Source: a virus. Taken from it: a stretch of DNA of 35,824 bases. Position 1 is the stretch's first letter, and each line of letters begins with the position of its first letter. Below are positions 29,647 to 35,824 of this stretch, in pieces. Both the position numbers and the translations under genes were made by a program. The stretch lies in the IMG/VR virus record IMGVR_UViG_3300022562_001114, positions 1 to 35,824 of that record; one strand, given 5' to 3'. Below the pieces are notes generated by a model. The model was given only the letters and a program-made list of their open reading frames with translations. It was not told where the DNA came from and did no database searches.

Positions 29647-29992
29647 TGGGGGATTCGCGTACGTCTCGGACCCATGAGGTGCCGCAGGCGAGGCACAGCT
29701 CGTAGGGGTTGGTGTAGACGAGCGTGGTGGATAGGCAGAGAGGGCATTTGGCGCGGGTGCGGACGCGGCGGAGTTGGTTTCGCTGGTAGGTGGTGGTTCC
29801 GGCCCAGTAGCCCTCGGCGCTGTGGAGCATGGCCCAGGCGAGGCATTGGGGGCGGACGGGGCATGTGCGGCACCAGTGCTGGGCTTGTTCGGCTCCGGTG
29901 TCGGTTTCGATGTCGGGGATGAAGTCGAAGTCTGCGTTGTTGCAGGTGGCGGCTTGTTGCCAGCTGGTGTTGTCGGCTGGGAAGACGTTCAT
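29612..29992 (-). CDS. WhiB-like Fe-S regulator fused to a zinc ribbon, 126 aa
   Basis: Cys at 17, 41, 44 and 50 (CRTCPVRPQC) give the C-x23-C-xx-C-x5-C pattern of [4Fe-4S] WhiB proteins, followed by EGYWAGTT in the place of the usual GxWGG turn and a basic stretch (RNQLRRVRTR). After it, C83-xx-C86 and C100-xx-C103 form a zinc ribbon not present in standard WhiB proteins. WhiB proteins act with the principal sigma factor; phage members can change host transcription. Minus-strand, second gene after the HTH protein (6 bases apart), convergent with the glycosyltransferase. Confidence 0.85.
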   Translation of the reverse strand: MNVFPADNTSWQQAATCNNADFDFIPDIETDTGAEQAQHWCRTCPVRPQCLAWAMLHSAEGYWAGTTTYQRNQLRRVRTRAKCPLCLSTTLVYTNPYELCLACGTSWVRDVRESPINAQLLPQTAA

Positions 29993-29998
29993 GGGGTG

Positions 29999-30220
29999 TC
30001 AGGTGGTGGTCCAGATGACGTGGCCGTTGGTGCCAAGTTGCTGGTGGATGCGGCCGGCTTTCTGGAGTCTCTTACAGGAGAGGTAGGCCGCGTCTCGGGT
30101 GCAGTTGGCTGCGGTGGCCAGGGCGCTGCGGCTGTTGATGCCTTGGGTGATGAGGTTGTAGATGGCGTTGTCGCGGGCGGTGACTGCGGGGTTGGTGGGG
30201 CGTCCGGGGGGGTTGGGCAT
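29999..30220 (-). CDS. Winged-helix DNA-binding protein, 73 aa
   Basis: ATG 30220 with AAGGAG about 7 bases upstream. NAIYNLITQGINSRSALATA, CTRDAAYLSCKRLQKAG and a short wing (RIHQQLGTNGHVIW) read as a winged helix-turn-helix like MarR/ArsR-type small regulators. First gene of the minus-strand pair with the WhiB gene, and divergent from the gene at 30338, so it could control either direction. Confidence 0.7.
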   Translation of the reverse strand: MPNPPGRPTNPAVTARDNAIYNLITQGINSRSALATAANCTRDAAYLSCKRLQKAGRIHQQLGTNGHVIWTTT

Positions 30221-30307
30221 GGGAGCTCCTTAGGTTGGGTGGGCCGCTGGTTCATTATGTGGGTTTGTTGGTCGGAATGTGTGGCGTGGATCTTCGTGTC
30301 ATATTGA

Positions 30308-30315
30308 TTGATCAA
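30308..30315 (+). promoter_or_regulatory. 8-base palindrome in a divergent control region
   Basis: TTGATCAA at 30308-30315 in the 117-base gap between divergent genes (starts 30220 minus and 30338 plus). The same palindrome occurs at 14169-14176 just upstream of the capsid promoter. No clear -35/-10 pair was found in this gap. Operator role is a guess. Confidence 0.3.
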
Positions 30316-30337
30316 CAATTCCGCATGTGGAGGTCCC

Positions 30338-30589
30338 ATGGATGTGATCGTTTTCCTGGGGGGCGGCGCCGGCGCGTTGGTGGCGATAGGCGCTTTGCTG
30401 CGGGGGGTGTGGGCATTGAACCGTCGTCTGGTAGCGATTGTGGATGCGGTTCATGATTTGGTGCCCGATGGGGGCGAGGCGCTGCCTGAGGCGGTGGCTC
30501 GTATCGAGGTGAAGCTCGACGAGGTTTCGCGTCGGGTGAAGCGGTTGGAGCGCAAGTTGGATGAGCATCTGCTGACTGCTCGGTTCTGA
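30338..30589 (+). CDS. Membrane-anchored coiled-coil protein, 83 aa
   Basis: ATG 30338 with TGGAGG about 5 bases upstream. One N-terminal membrane segment (VIVFLGGGAGALVAIGALL, about 3-21) followed by a helical, heptad-patterned tail (EAVARIEVKLDEVSRRVKRL and ERKLDEHLL). This layout fits small phage membrane proteins such as superinfection or lysis accessory factors; nothing decides between them. Confidence 0.7.
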   Translation: MDVIVFLGGGAGALVAIGALLRGVWALNRRLVAIVDAVHDLVPDGGEALPEAVARIEVKLDEVSRRVKRLERKLDEHLLTARF

Positions 30590-30614
30590 GGTGCGGCTTA
30601 CGGGGGGCGCTCCC

Positions 30615-30643
30615 TTGACACGATGTAACACGTGTTTCATACT
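30615..30643 (+). promoter_or_regulatory. Promoter with leaderless geometry
   Basis: TTGACA at 30615-30620, 17 bases, CATACT at 30638-30643, then 6 bases to ATG 30650. The -35 is perfect consensus. No Shine-Dalgarno sequence lies between -10 and ATG, so the mRNA should begin at or next to the start codon. Confidence 0.7.
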
Positions 30644-30649
30644 GGTTCC

Positions 30650-30859
30650 ATGAACGAGCGAGAGCGATCTCCCACGGCTGAACTGTGGGACAAACGCAAG
30701 GCTGCCGACTACCTCGGCATACGCCCGAACAGCGTCCGCGTCTTCACTTTCCGGCGTGGCATCCCTGTCGTCGCGCGCTATACCGACGAGCAGGGCAGAT
30801 CCCACGCTCTCTACCTCGCCGACGACATCCGCGCTCACCGGCCCACAGTGGCCGGGTAG
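30650..30859 (+). CDS. Excisionase-like / MerR-type HTH protein, 69 aa
   Basis: DKRKAADYLGIRPNSVRVFT followed by FRRGIPVVARYTDEQGRSHA and LYLADDIRAHR is the HTH_17/excisionase-type winged helix: ADYLGI turn, recognition helix, then strand-turn-strand. Such proteins bend DNA for excision or repress transcription. No integrase is in the window, so a repressor/activator role is equally possible. ATG 30650 is chosen from the promoter; a start 18 bases upstream would lie inside the -10/-35 spacer. Confidence 0.75.
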   Translation: MNERERSPTAELWDKRKAADYLGIRPNSVRVFTFRRGIPVVARYTDEQGRSHALYLADDIRAHRPTVAG

Positions 30860-30869
30860 AGAAAAGCCA

Positions 30870-30902
30870 AAGGACCGCCCAACTCCCCAGCCAGCGGTCC
30901 TT
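30870..30902 (+). terminator. Terminator hairpin
   Basis: AAGGACCGC (30870-30878) and GCGGTCCTT (30894-30902) form a perfect 9-bp stem with a 15-base loop, 10 bases after the stop at 30859. Confidence 0.65.
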
Positions 30903-30934
30903 GACACGGCAACCTCCACCAGAAAGAGATCACC

Positions 30935-31249
30935 ATGAACATGAAGCATAACCCTGTTCTCGGATCAGCGATGGCGCTGGTCGAACTCGTAACAGAACAC
31001 CCCGAGCTTCCGGTCCCGACATGGAGTCACGGCACCATCTCCACGTCTCTGCACGGTCACCTGCACGGCGCCGGCTTCGACGAGCTGAACGCGTACGCCG
31101 AAGTCCTCGGTGGCAGCATCGCCCCGGGACGTGACTACGAATTCAACGGTCAGATGATGCGTCCGCACTACCTGAATGCGGTGTGGCGTGACGTTCAGGT
31201 GACCGTGGTAGTGGTTCTTCCGGCGCCGGTCGCGGTGGTGACGGCATGA
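30935..31249 (+). CDS. Hypothetical protein, 104 aa
   Basis: ATG 30935 preceded by AAAGAGA. Beginning MNMKHNPVLGSAMALVELVT, it has a helical first part, PTWSHGTISTSLHGHLHGAG with several His, and ends in a hydrophobic strand (VWRDVQVTVVVVLPAPVAVV). No family recognised. The end overlaps the next gene in ATGA. First gene after the terminator, opening the early gene run that continues to 33630. Confidence 0.65.
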   Translation: MNMKHNPVLGSAMALVELVTEHPELPVPTWSHGTISTSLHGHLHGAGFDELNAYAEVLGGSIAPGRDYEFNGQMMRPHYLNAVWRDVQVTVVVVLPAPVAVVTA

Positions 31250-32085
31250 GCGCGGACCGTGTAAGCCCCAAGCTGGTGGCTGCTGCGGCGAAGGTACTGG
31301 CTGCCGCGATGGGGCAGGGGAACCGGGAGCCGTATTCGCTGGCGTTCGTGCTGGACTCGGCGTGCCTGCTGCAGTCCCCGGAGACGGCGGACGAGGCGCG
31401 GCAGCTGCGGGACGACGTGGCCGGCGCGTGTCTGGCCCGGTGGGAGGAAGAGCAGGAGAACGCGCGGCTGCGGCTGGCGTGGCGCTCGGCTCGGGAGCGG
31501 GCGCAGGCGTACGGCGAGGGCATCCTGCGCGTGGTCGCCGACCGCGAGGCGTACCAGGGCTGGCTGAAGCAGGAGCAGGCCGTGACCCAGCAGCTGCGGG
31601 CCCGGGTGGCGAAGCTGGAGGCGGAGCGGCACACCACGAACGAGGCGCTGTCCGATGCGGCCGAGGCCCTGCGGGTGCAGCGCGACCGGATCGCCGAGCT
31701 GGAGACCGCACCGTCCCGAACCGCAGTGCTGCGTGAGGCCGCCGAGGTGGCCCGTGTCGAGGGCGAGCGCCTGTACGACGAGGCCGACGTAGAGGAGGCG
31801 AAGGCCGCCTGGGGCGTGGGCATTCTGCTCGACCGCATGGCCGACGAGCACGACCCGCTGCATCACCCCACGGCTGGCGAGCTGGCGGAGCAGCGGCACC
31901 TCGTCGACCCGCTCGACCACGCCCTCGAAGCCCTCGCCCCGCGCACCGAGGAGGTGCCGGAGCTGGCAACCCAGCAGTGCGGATACGACGACTACCACGA
32001 CCCCCACCCCTGGCACGACCGGCCGCACTTCTGGTGTCCCGGCCACAGCTACGAGACCACCACCGACGCCGGGAGCGCTCTGTGA
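31246..32085 (+). CDS. Coiled-coil protein with C-terminal Cys/His motif, 279 aa
   Basis: ATG 31246 in an ATGA overlap. Long helical region from about 60 to 170 with heptads (EEEQENARLRLAWRSARERA; QQLRARVAKLEAERHTTNEA). The C-terminus CGYDDYHDPHPWHDRPHFWC then PGHS is rich in His, Trp and Cys and could bind zinc. GC content is higher than that of neighbours, resembling Streptomyces chromosomal coiled-coil proteins, which may reflect recent acquisition. Function unknown. Confidence 0.7.
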   Translation: MSADRVSPKLVAAAAKVLAAAMGQGNREPYSLAFVLDSACLLQSPETADEARQLRDDVAGACLARWEEEQENARLRLAWRSARERAQAYGEGILRVVADREAYQGWLKQEQAVTQQLRARVAKLEAERHTTNEALSDAAEALRVQRDRIAELETAPSRTAVLREAAEVARVEGERLYDEADVEEAKAAWGVGILLDRMADEHDPLHHPTAGELAEQRHLVDPLDHALEALAPRTEEVPELATQQCGYDDYHDPHPWHDRPHFWCPGHSYETTTDAGSAL

Positions 32086-32468
32086 GTAACGAGTCGACGA
32101 ACCCCCAGCTGTCCTTCTACTCCCGCTCGGACTGGCTTGCCGGCTTCCTGCGCGCCGACCGGATCCGTCTGGACACGCTCGTACAACTGGTCGCCGGATG
32201 GGAAGACGAGGACACCCGCGACACCGTGATTGCCACCCTCGACGCGCTCGCCGAGATCGTGCAGGCGCCACATGACGGTCCCGCCCTGGACGCTGCGGTC
32301 GAGGCTGTCGAGGACGCATCCGGGATGGACACGGCACAGGTGCCCATCGACAAGACGCATGCGCTGCGGTTGCACGCTGAACTGTTCACCGTTGTCGAGC
32401 GCCTGACCCGCTTTGGGCCGGCGAGTGCGGTTCGTGTTCCGAAGCAGATGGCCTGGAAGGACATGTGA
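32082..32468 (+). CDS. Hypothetical helical protein, 128 aa
   Basis: GTG 32082 in a GTGA overlap. FYSRSDWLAGFLRADRIRLD, then acidic helices (ALDAAVEAVEDASGMDTAQV) and a short basic tail (PASAVRVPKQMAWKDM). No recognised domain. Overlaps at both ends place it in the same transcript as its neighbours and the Rad52-like gene, hinting at DNA metabolism, but this is only context. Confidence 0.65.
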   Translation: MSNESTNPQLSFYSRSDWLAGFLRADRIRLDTLVQLVAGWEDEDTRDTVIATLDALAEIVQAPHDGPALDAAVEAVEDASGMDTAQVPIDKTHALRLHAELFTVVERLTRFGPASAVRVPKQMAWKDM

Positions 32469-32728
32469 TGCCGCGTCTTGCAGGTCGGGCGAGGAAGGTT
32501 CCGCAGGCTGATCACGAGGCTCGTGCGGAGGAGATGCGTCAGCATCCGCGGATGTGGATCCAGGTAGGGGAGTACGGCAGCCGGTCTTCCGTTCTGGGAA
32601 TGATCAAGTTCGCGCGGGATGGCGAACGGATCAAGTCCTATCAGCCGGCTTCGGCGTATGAACTGCGGATCGAGCTGACCGAGTTTCGGTTCGCGGTGTA
32701 TGGCCGGTATGTGGGAGGTGCGAAGTGA
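32468..32728 (+). CDS. Hypothetical protein, 86 aa
   Basis: ATG 32468 shares one base with the previous TGA (TGATG). The protein begins MPRLAGRARKVPQADHEARA (basic), then a beta-like stretch with WIQVGEYGSRSSVLGMIKFA and YELRIELTEFRFAVYGRYVG. The alternation suggests a small alpha-beta protein in a DNA-metabolism operon. Unrecognised. Overlaps the next GTG by 4 bases. Confidence 0.65.
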   Translation: MPRLAGRARKVPQADHEARAEEMRQHPRMWIQVGEYGSRSSVLGMIKFARDGERIKSYQPASAYELRIELTEFRFAVYGRYVGGAK

Positions 32729-33630
32729 CTGACGCTGTGCTGGCTAGTGCTGAGAGTCATGCTGATGTGGTTGCGAGACTTGCTCAGCTTCGTGAGCCGT
32801 TTCGTCCCGAGGAGATCCGTTATCTGCCGCGGGTGTGGTGTGGTGCTTGCCGGGACTCCAAGGCGGGTTGCAGGCAGCATGAGGTGCGGCGGTGTTCGAA
32901 GTGCCGCAACAAGATCACTGATGCGCACATCGACCTGCCCTACGTCGGGCATGCGGAGGCGACGAACCGGCTGCTGAACGTGGACCCGGAGTGGTCGTGG
33001 GAGCCGGTCGCATTCGACGGGAACGGGCTGCCACAGTACGACCAGAACGGTGGGCTGTGGATCCGGCTGACGGTGTGCGGCGTGACACGGCTCGGGTACG
33101 GCAACGCTGAGGGCAAGCGCGGTGGAGACGCGGTGAAGGAGATCATCGGCGACGCGATCCGGAACGCAGGCATGCGGTTCGGAATGGCACTGGATCTGTG
33201 GACGTCGTCCGATCTGGAGATCACAGGCAACGGATCGCACGATGAGGAGCAGGCTATTCCGTCTCCTCGGAAGAAGCCAAAGCCTGCCCCGTCGCAGCGT
33301 GACTTCGTGGCTGAGGCCGAGCAGTGCGCGACTGCGGATTGCGCCGCGTCGGTATACCGCGATGCGCAAGCCGCAGGGTCTGGTGAAAACGTGCTGTCGA
33401 AGATCAAGGCGATCGGGATCCATCTGCGCAAGGTCGAACAGGCCGGAGCGGGTGAGGAGTCACAGGACGAGCATGCTGCCGCCGTTGCGGCCCTCCGTTC
33501 GTTCGCCGCCGAGCAGCACATCAGCAACGCCGACCTCGACATGCAGGCCCACACCGCGCTCGGTGCCTCCCTTGACGACGTCTCAGCCGAGGCGATCTGG
33601 GGCCTGCTCAACCAGCTCACCACCACCTGA
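32725..33630 (+). CDS. Rad52-superfamily ssDNA-annealing protein (probable)
   Basis: 301 residues, GTG 32725 in GTGA overlap. Residues about 35-65 contain Cys pairs (VWCGACRDSKAGCRQHEV and CSKCRNKI). The following YVGHAEATNRLLNVDPEWSW, then GGLWIRLTVCGVTRLGYGN and GDAVKEIIGDAIRNAGMRFG, ALDLW, form the Rad52/Sak-type core as I remember it from actinophages: a strand-helix domain ending in the ALRNAxxRFG helix. The C-terminal half is linker and helical domain. It would anneal single strands in phage recombination or replication. Family placement from memory. Confidence 0.65.
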   Translation: MTDAVLASAESHADVVARLAQLREPFRPEEIRYLPRVWCGACRDSKAGCRQHEVRRCSKCRNKITDAHIDLPYVGHAEATNRLLNVDPEWSWEPVAFDGNGLPQYDQNGGLWIRLTVCGVTRLGYGNAEGKRGGDAVKEIIGDAIRNAGMRFGMALDLWTSSDLEITGNGSHDEEQAIPSPRKKPKPAPSQRDFVAEAEQCATADCAASVYRDAQAAGSGENVLSKIKAIGIHLRKVEQAGAGEESQDEHAAAVAALRSFAAEQHISNADLDMQAHTALGASLDDVSAEAIWGLLNQLTTT

Positions 33631-33644
33631 CCTACTGCACCACG

Positions 33645-33676
33645 GGGCCGCCCCGCCGCTATCGGGGCGGCCCTTT
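33645..33676 (+). terminator. Strong terminator with T-run
   Basis: Perfect 11-bp stem GGGCCGCCCCG (33645-33655) / CGGGGCGGCCC (33663-33673), 7-base loop, then TTT. It ends the transcript of the Rad52-like gene 15 bases after its stop. Confidence 0.85.
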
Positions 33677-33689
33677 CCCAGGAGAACAC

Positions 33690-34265
33690 ATGGATATGCA
33701 GCAGCTCGCCCTCGAAGAGGCGGCACTCAAGACCCTCGCTGACGCCATCACCGACCGGCTGAAGGACGTCAAGGCCCAGATGCAGGAGGCCCTCGACACC
33801 ACCGGCGCCAGCCGCGTCGAGGCCAGGCTTCCCGACGGCACGAAGGTCGCCACGATCTCGATCGTGTCGCCGAAGCCGGCCGCGGTCGTTACCGACCCCG
33901 ATGCGTTCCTCGGCTGGGTGCGACAGAACTCGCCCGCGAACGTCGTGTCCCGGATCGTGACCGAGGTCCGGCCCGCATACACCACGGCGCTGCTCTCCGA
34001 GATGACTGCGGCAGGCGTTGCGGAGGTCGCGGACAAAGAGACGGGCGTCGTTGAGGCGGTGCCCGGGGTGGAGATCCGGGCGGCTCGGTCCCGCACGCAC
34101 TCGGTGTGGACCGTCGACGGCGGTCGCGATGCGATTGCCAAGGCGTGGCGGTCCGGAGCGCTGGCCCATCTTGCGCTTCCGCAGCTCGACGCCACCGGCC
34201 ACAACGCCGAACCCCTTCCCGCCGCCCATACCGTGCTCGGCCTCGACAAGGAGGACCCGAAGTGA
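33690..34265 (+). CDS. Hypothetical protein, 191 aa
   Basis: ATG 33690 with AGGAG 5-9 bases upstream. N-terminal helix with coiled-coil look (EEAALKTLADAITDRLKDVK), then a beta part (GTKVATISIVSPKPAAVVTD), helical VRQNSPANVVSRIVTEVRPA and a tail ending AAHTVLGLDKEDPK. The helix-then-strands start recalls Gam-like or other phage nuclease-inhibitor proteins, but the resemblance is too weak to call. Overlaps the next gene by 4 bases. Confidence 0.65.
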   Translation: MDMQQLALEEAALKTLADAITDRLKDVKAQMQEALDTTGASRVEARLPDGTKVATISIVSPKPAAVVTDPDAFLGWVRQNSPANVVSRIVTEVRPAYTTALLSEMTAAGVAEVADKETGVVEAVPGVEIRAARSRTHSVWTVDGGRDAIAKAWRSGALAHLALPQLDATGHNAEPLPAAHTVLGLDKEDPK

Positions 34266-35530
34266 CGTCCTCCGCCCAGACCCCCGCGGCCGGGATGCCC
34301 CGCCTCCCGGCCGCGGGCGCTAAGCCCCTTCCCCCCCACGGCAGTCTTCGCCGTGTCAAGGGCTACGGATGCAAGTGCGATGCCTGCCGCAAGACCAGCC
34401 GCGACTACACCAACAACCGAGTCCGGCTCATCGCCTACGGCCGCTGGCAGCCCTACGTTGATGCTGAACCCGTCCGCGCCCACATCCGCATGCTCGCTAC
34501 CTACGGCATCGGCATCCAGCGGACCAGGGTCCTGGCCGGCATGTCCAACGGCTGTATGTCTCGTCTGCTGTACGGGCGGGGCGAGCAGCGTGGACCGTCG
34601 AAGCGGATCCGTACCGAGACCGCCGATCGCGTCCTTGCAATCCGGCCGTCGCTCGATCTCGCGGCCCCGTCCGCGCTCGTCGACGGAACCGGGACCCGTC
34701 GCCGCCTACAGGGCCTCGTGGCGGTTGGATGGCCGCAGATCGACCTTGCCCGCCGTAGTGGCATCGACAGGATGACGGTTAACAGCCAGCTCCATCTCAA
34801 TACTCCCGTTCGGGCCGCTACCGCCCGTACCGTACGCGACCTGTACGAGCAGCTGTGGAACGTCGACCCATGTACCTGCGGCGTCGGAGAGCGCTGGGCG
34901 AAGGAGGCCCACGAGCTTGCCACCTTGAAGGGATGGGTTCCGCCGGCCGCGTGGGATGACGACTACATCGACAGCCCTGCGGCCACGCCTGACGTGGGTG
35001 AGGATGTCGCCCGGTATGCGGCGATTACCGAGGATGCCATGTGGCTGGAGCAGGAGCAGGGCTACACGCGAGCGCAGGCGGCTCACCGGCTCGGTATGCG
35101 GAACGAGGCGCTGTGCTGCGGAGCCGACCCTGAGGTGTTTCTCGCTGATGGTGGGCCAGACGCCGCATACGCTCGAGCCACGTGCGCCAACTGTCCGGTG
35201 GCCGAAGCCTGCCTAGAGGATGCGATGGCGTCGGAGTCAGGCGACCACACCCATCGTGCCGGGATTCGGGGTGGTCTCACTCCGCGGCAGCGTTCTGGGC
35301 TTGCGTGTCGGCGGCGTGCTGCTGGACGAAAGGGTGAGGTGGGTTCGGTTCCGCGTACGGGTGGTAAGCCGCTTTCTCCGTGTGGTACTGCGGCCGCGTA
35401 CGACCGGCATGTTCGACACGGGGAGCGTGTTGATGATGCTTGTCGTGATGCGCATAACGCGAAGAACCGGGCGTGGCGTGCTGCTGCTCGGGAGGTGGCT
35501 GAGGCGTTGGATGCTGCTGGTCGTTTGTGA
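34262..35530 (+). CDS. Multi-domain WhiB-like regulator, 422 aa
   Basis: GTG 34262 in GTGA overlap. N-terminal short Cys domain (HGSLRRVKGYGCKCDACRKT, about 27-46), two HTH-like helical parts (ATYGIGIQRTRVLAGMSNGC; VGWPQIDLARRSGIDRMTVN), then a WhiB core: C286, C308-xx-C311-x5-C317 and RAGIRGGLTPRQR. A second copy of the N-terminal short domain follows near 375-405 (PCGTAAAYDRHVRHGERVDD then ACRDAHNAKN). Standard WhiB proteins are about 80-130 residues, so this is a large fusion able to bind DNA itself. Likely a phage transcription regulator; its targets are unknown. Confidence 0.75.
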   Translation: MTSSAQTPAAGMPRLPAAGAKPLPPHGSLRRVKGYGCKCDACRKTSRDYTNNRVRLIAYGRWQPYVDAEPVRAHIRMLATYGIGIQRTRVLAGMSNGCMSRLLYGRGEQRGPSKRIRTETADRVLAIRPSLDLAAPSALVDGTGTRRRLQGLVAVGWPQIDLARRSGIDRMTVNSQLHLNTPVRAATARTVRDLYEQLWNVDPCTCGVGERWAKEAHELATLKGWVPPAAWDDDYIDSPAATPDVGEDVARYAAITEDAMWLEQEQGYTRAQAAHRLGMRNEALCCGADPEVFLADGGPDAAYARATCANCPVAEACLEDAMASESGDHTHRAGIRGGLTPRQRSGLACRRRAAGRKGEVGSVPRTGGKPLSPCGTAAAYDRHVRHGERVDDACRDAHNAKNRAWRAAAREVAEALDAAGRL

Positions 35531-35596
35531 CTGGTAGTGGGGTTGCTGGTGGTGGCGTCGTGTGTGGTGTGCGCTGCGGCCGGCGTCGTGACAGAG

Positions 35597-35629
35597 GGTG
35601 GGTGGTGGCTTCGGCTGCCGCCCACCTTT
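35597..35629 (+). terminator. Terminator with UUCG tetraloop
   Basis: GGTGGGTGGTGGC (35597-35609), loop TTCG, GCTGCCGCCCACC (35614-35626): a 13-bp stem with three G-U pairs closing a UUCG loop, followed by TTT. It lies 67 bases after the WhiB gene; the bases between hold no ORF. Confidence 0.85.
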
Positions 35630-35645
35630 CTGTATGCGCAACACC

Positions 35646-35674
35646 TTGCACCATGGACATACGTTGGCTAAGCT
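35646..35674 (+). promoter_or_regulatory. Promoter with leaderless geometry
   Basis: TTGCAC at 35646-35651, 17 bases, TAAGCT at 35669-35674, then 6 bases to ATG 35681, no Shine-Dalgarno sequence. Same geometry as the site at 30615. Confidence 0.65.
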
Positions 35675-35680
35675 ATGGTC

Positions 35681-35824
35681 ATGAAGGAAGAAGCGCCCAA
35701 GTACATGACTCGCGTGGAAGCAGCCGACTATGCCGGCGTCCACCCCCGCACCACCACCCGCTGGATCACCGAGGGGCACCTCTCCAAGAGGCCCGGACGC
35801 CGCGGCCGCAAGCTCGTCACGCTC
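35681..35824 (+). CDS. Excisionase-like HTH protein, partial (cut by right window edge)
   Basis: 48 codons visible from ATG 35681. MTRVEAADYAGVHPRTTTRW then ITEGHLSKRPGRRGRK is an HTH_17/excisionase-type winged helix: EAADYAGV turn and a TTTRWI recognition helix. Similar in kind to the protein at 30650 (KAADYLGI) but not a close copy. It follows a terminator and its own promoter, so it is separately controlled. The C-terminus lies outside the window. Confidence 0.7.
   Translation, partial: MKEEAPKYMTRVEAADYAGVHPRTTTRWITEGHLSKRPGRRGRKLVTL

Noticed and set aside
30965-32337. Long minus-strand ORFs opposite the coiled-coil gene
   Set aside because: Shadow frames of a very GC-rich gene, made of Arg/Pro/Ala/Ser stretches.
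32940-34229. 429-codon minus-strand ORF
   Set aside because: Antisense to the Rad52-like gene and the following gene, with Ser/Arg/Pro low-complexity sequence, and crosses a strong terminator.
1-35824. CRISPR arrays, tRNA, rRNA, insertion sequences and an integrase
   Set aside because: Looked for and not seen: no regularly spaced repeats, no cloverleaf or TTCGA-type T-loop with paired arms, no transposase or recombinase motifs.

Overview
The window is a large part of the genome of a tailed phage (siphovirus type) of a high-GC actinobacterium, most likely Streptomyces. Reasons: strong G/C bias at codon third positions, many GTG starts with 4-base GTGA/ATGA overlaps, two WhiB-like proteins (a family confined to actinobacteria and their phages), and a complete head, tail and lysis gene order with actinophage-type proteins. 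No integrase, tRNA, rRNA, CRISPR array or insertion sequence is visible. Two excisionase-like DNA-binding proteins are present, but lifestyle cannot be decided from this window.

Layout. (1) 1-988, minus strand: seven tiny, mostly overlapping genes, divergent from (2) 1096-2519, plus strand: five small genes with extreme C-ending codon use, behind a TTGACA promoter and ending at a hairpin. (3) 2592-8856: packaging. The probable small terminase gene is separated from the large terminase gene by six genes of sugar-related metabolism (two GT2-type glycosyltransferases, an NAD-dependent epimerase, a DUF616-like glycosyltransferase, a SAM methyltransferase and a small Cys-rich protein). The large terminase carries an intein, and an HNH endonuclease gene lies wholly inside the intein but in another reading frame. 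(4) 8853-9564: DUF1360-like membrane protein, then two strong hairpins. (5) 9565-20766: portal, a 906-residue MuF/protease fusion, a capsid gene with an N-terminal scaffold-like part and a structured 5' leader, a second possible capsid protein, a probable tail tube protein, a fibre-like protein, then neck genes. (6) 20808-27242: tail assembly chaperones with a -1 frameshift, tape measure, hub and minor tail proteins. (7) 27253-29646: amidase endolysin with an internal in-frame start, holin candidate, coiled-coil protein and another glycosyltransferase. (8) 29612-30220, minus strand: WhiB/zinc-ribbon protein and an HTH protein. (9) 30338-35824, plus strand: early/regulatory genes, including a Rad52-like annealing protein, a 422-residue multi-domain WhiB protein and an excisionase-like gene cut by the window end.

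Three things stand out. The HNH gene in the terminase intein is nested out of frame, so one DNA stretch keeps two open frames. Several module starts share a leaderless layout: a -10-like hexamer about 6 bases before the ATG and no Shine-Dalgarno sequence; two of them are similar over 40 bases. The sugar-enzyme block, plus a further glycosyltransferase beside the lysis genes, suggests the phage glycosylates its virion or another target. All assignments come from reading the sequence and from memory of families; no search was run.
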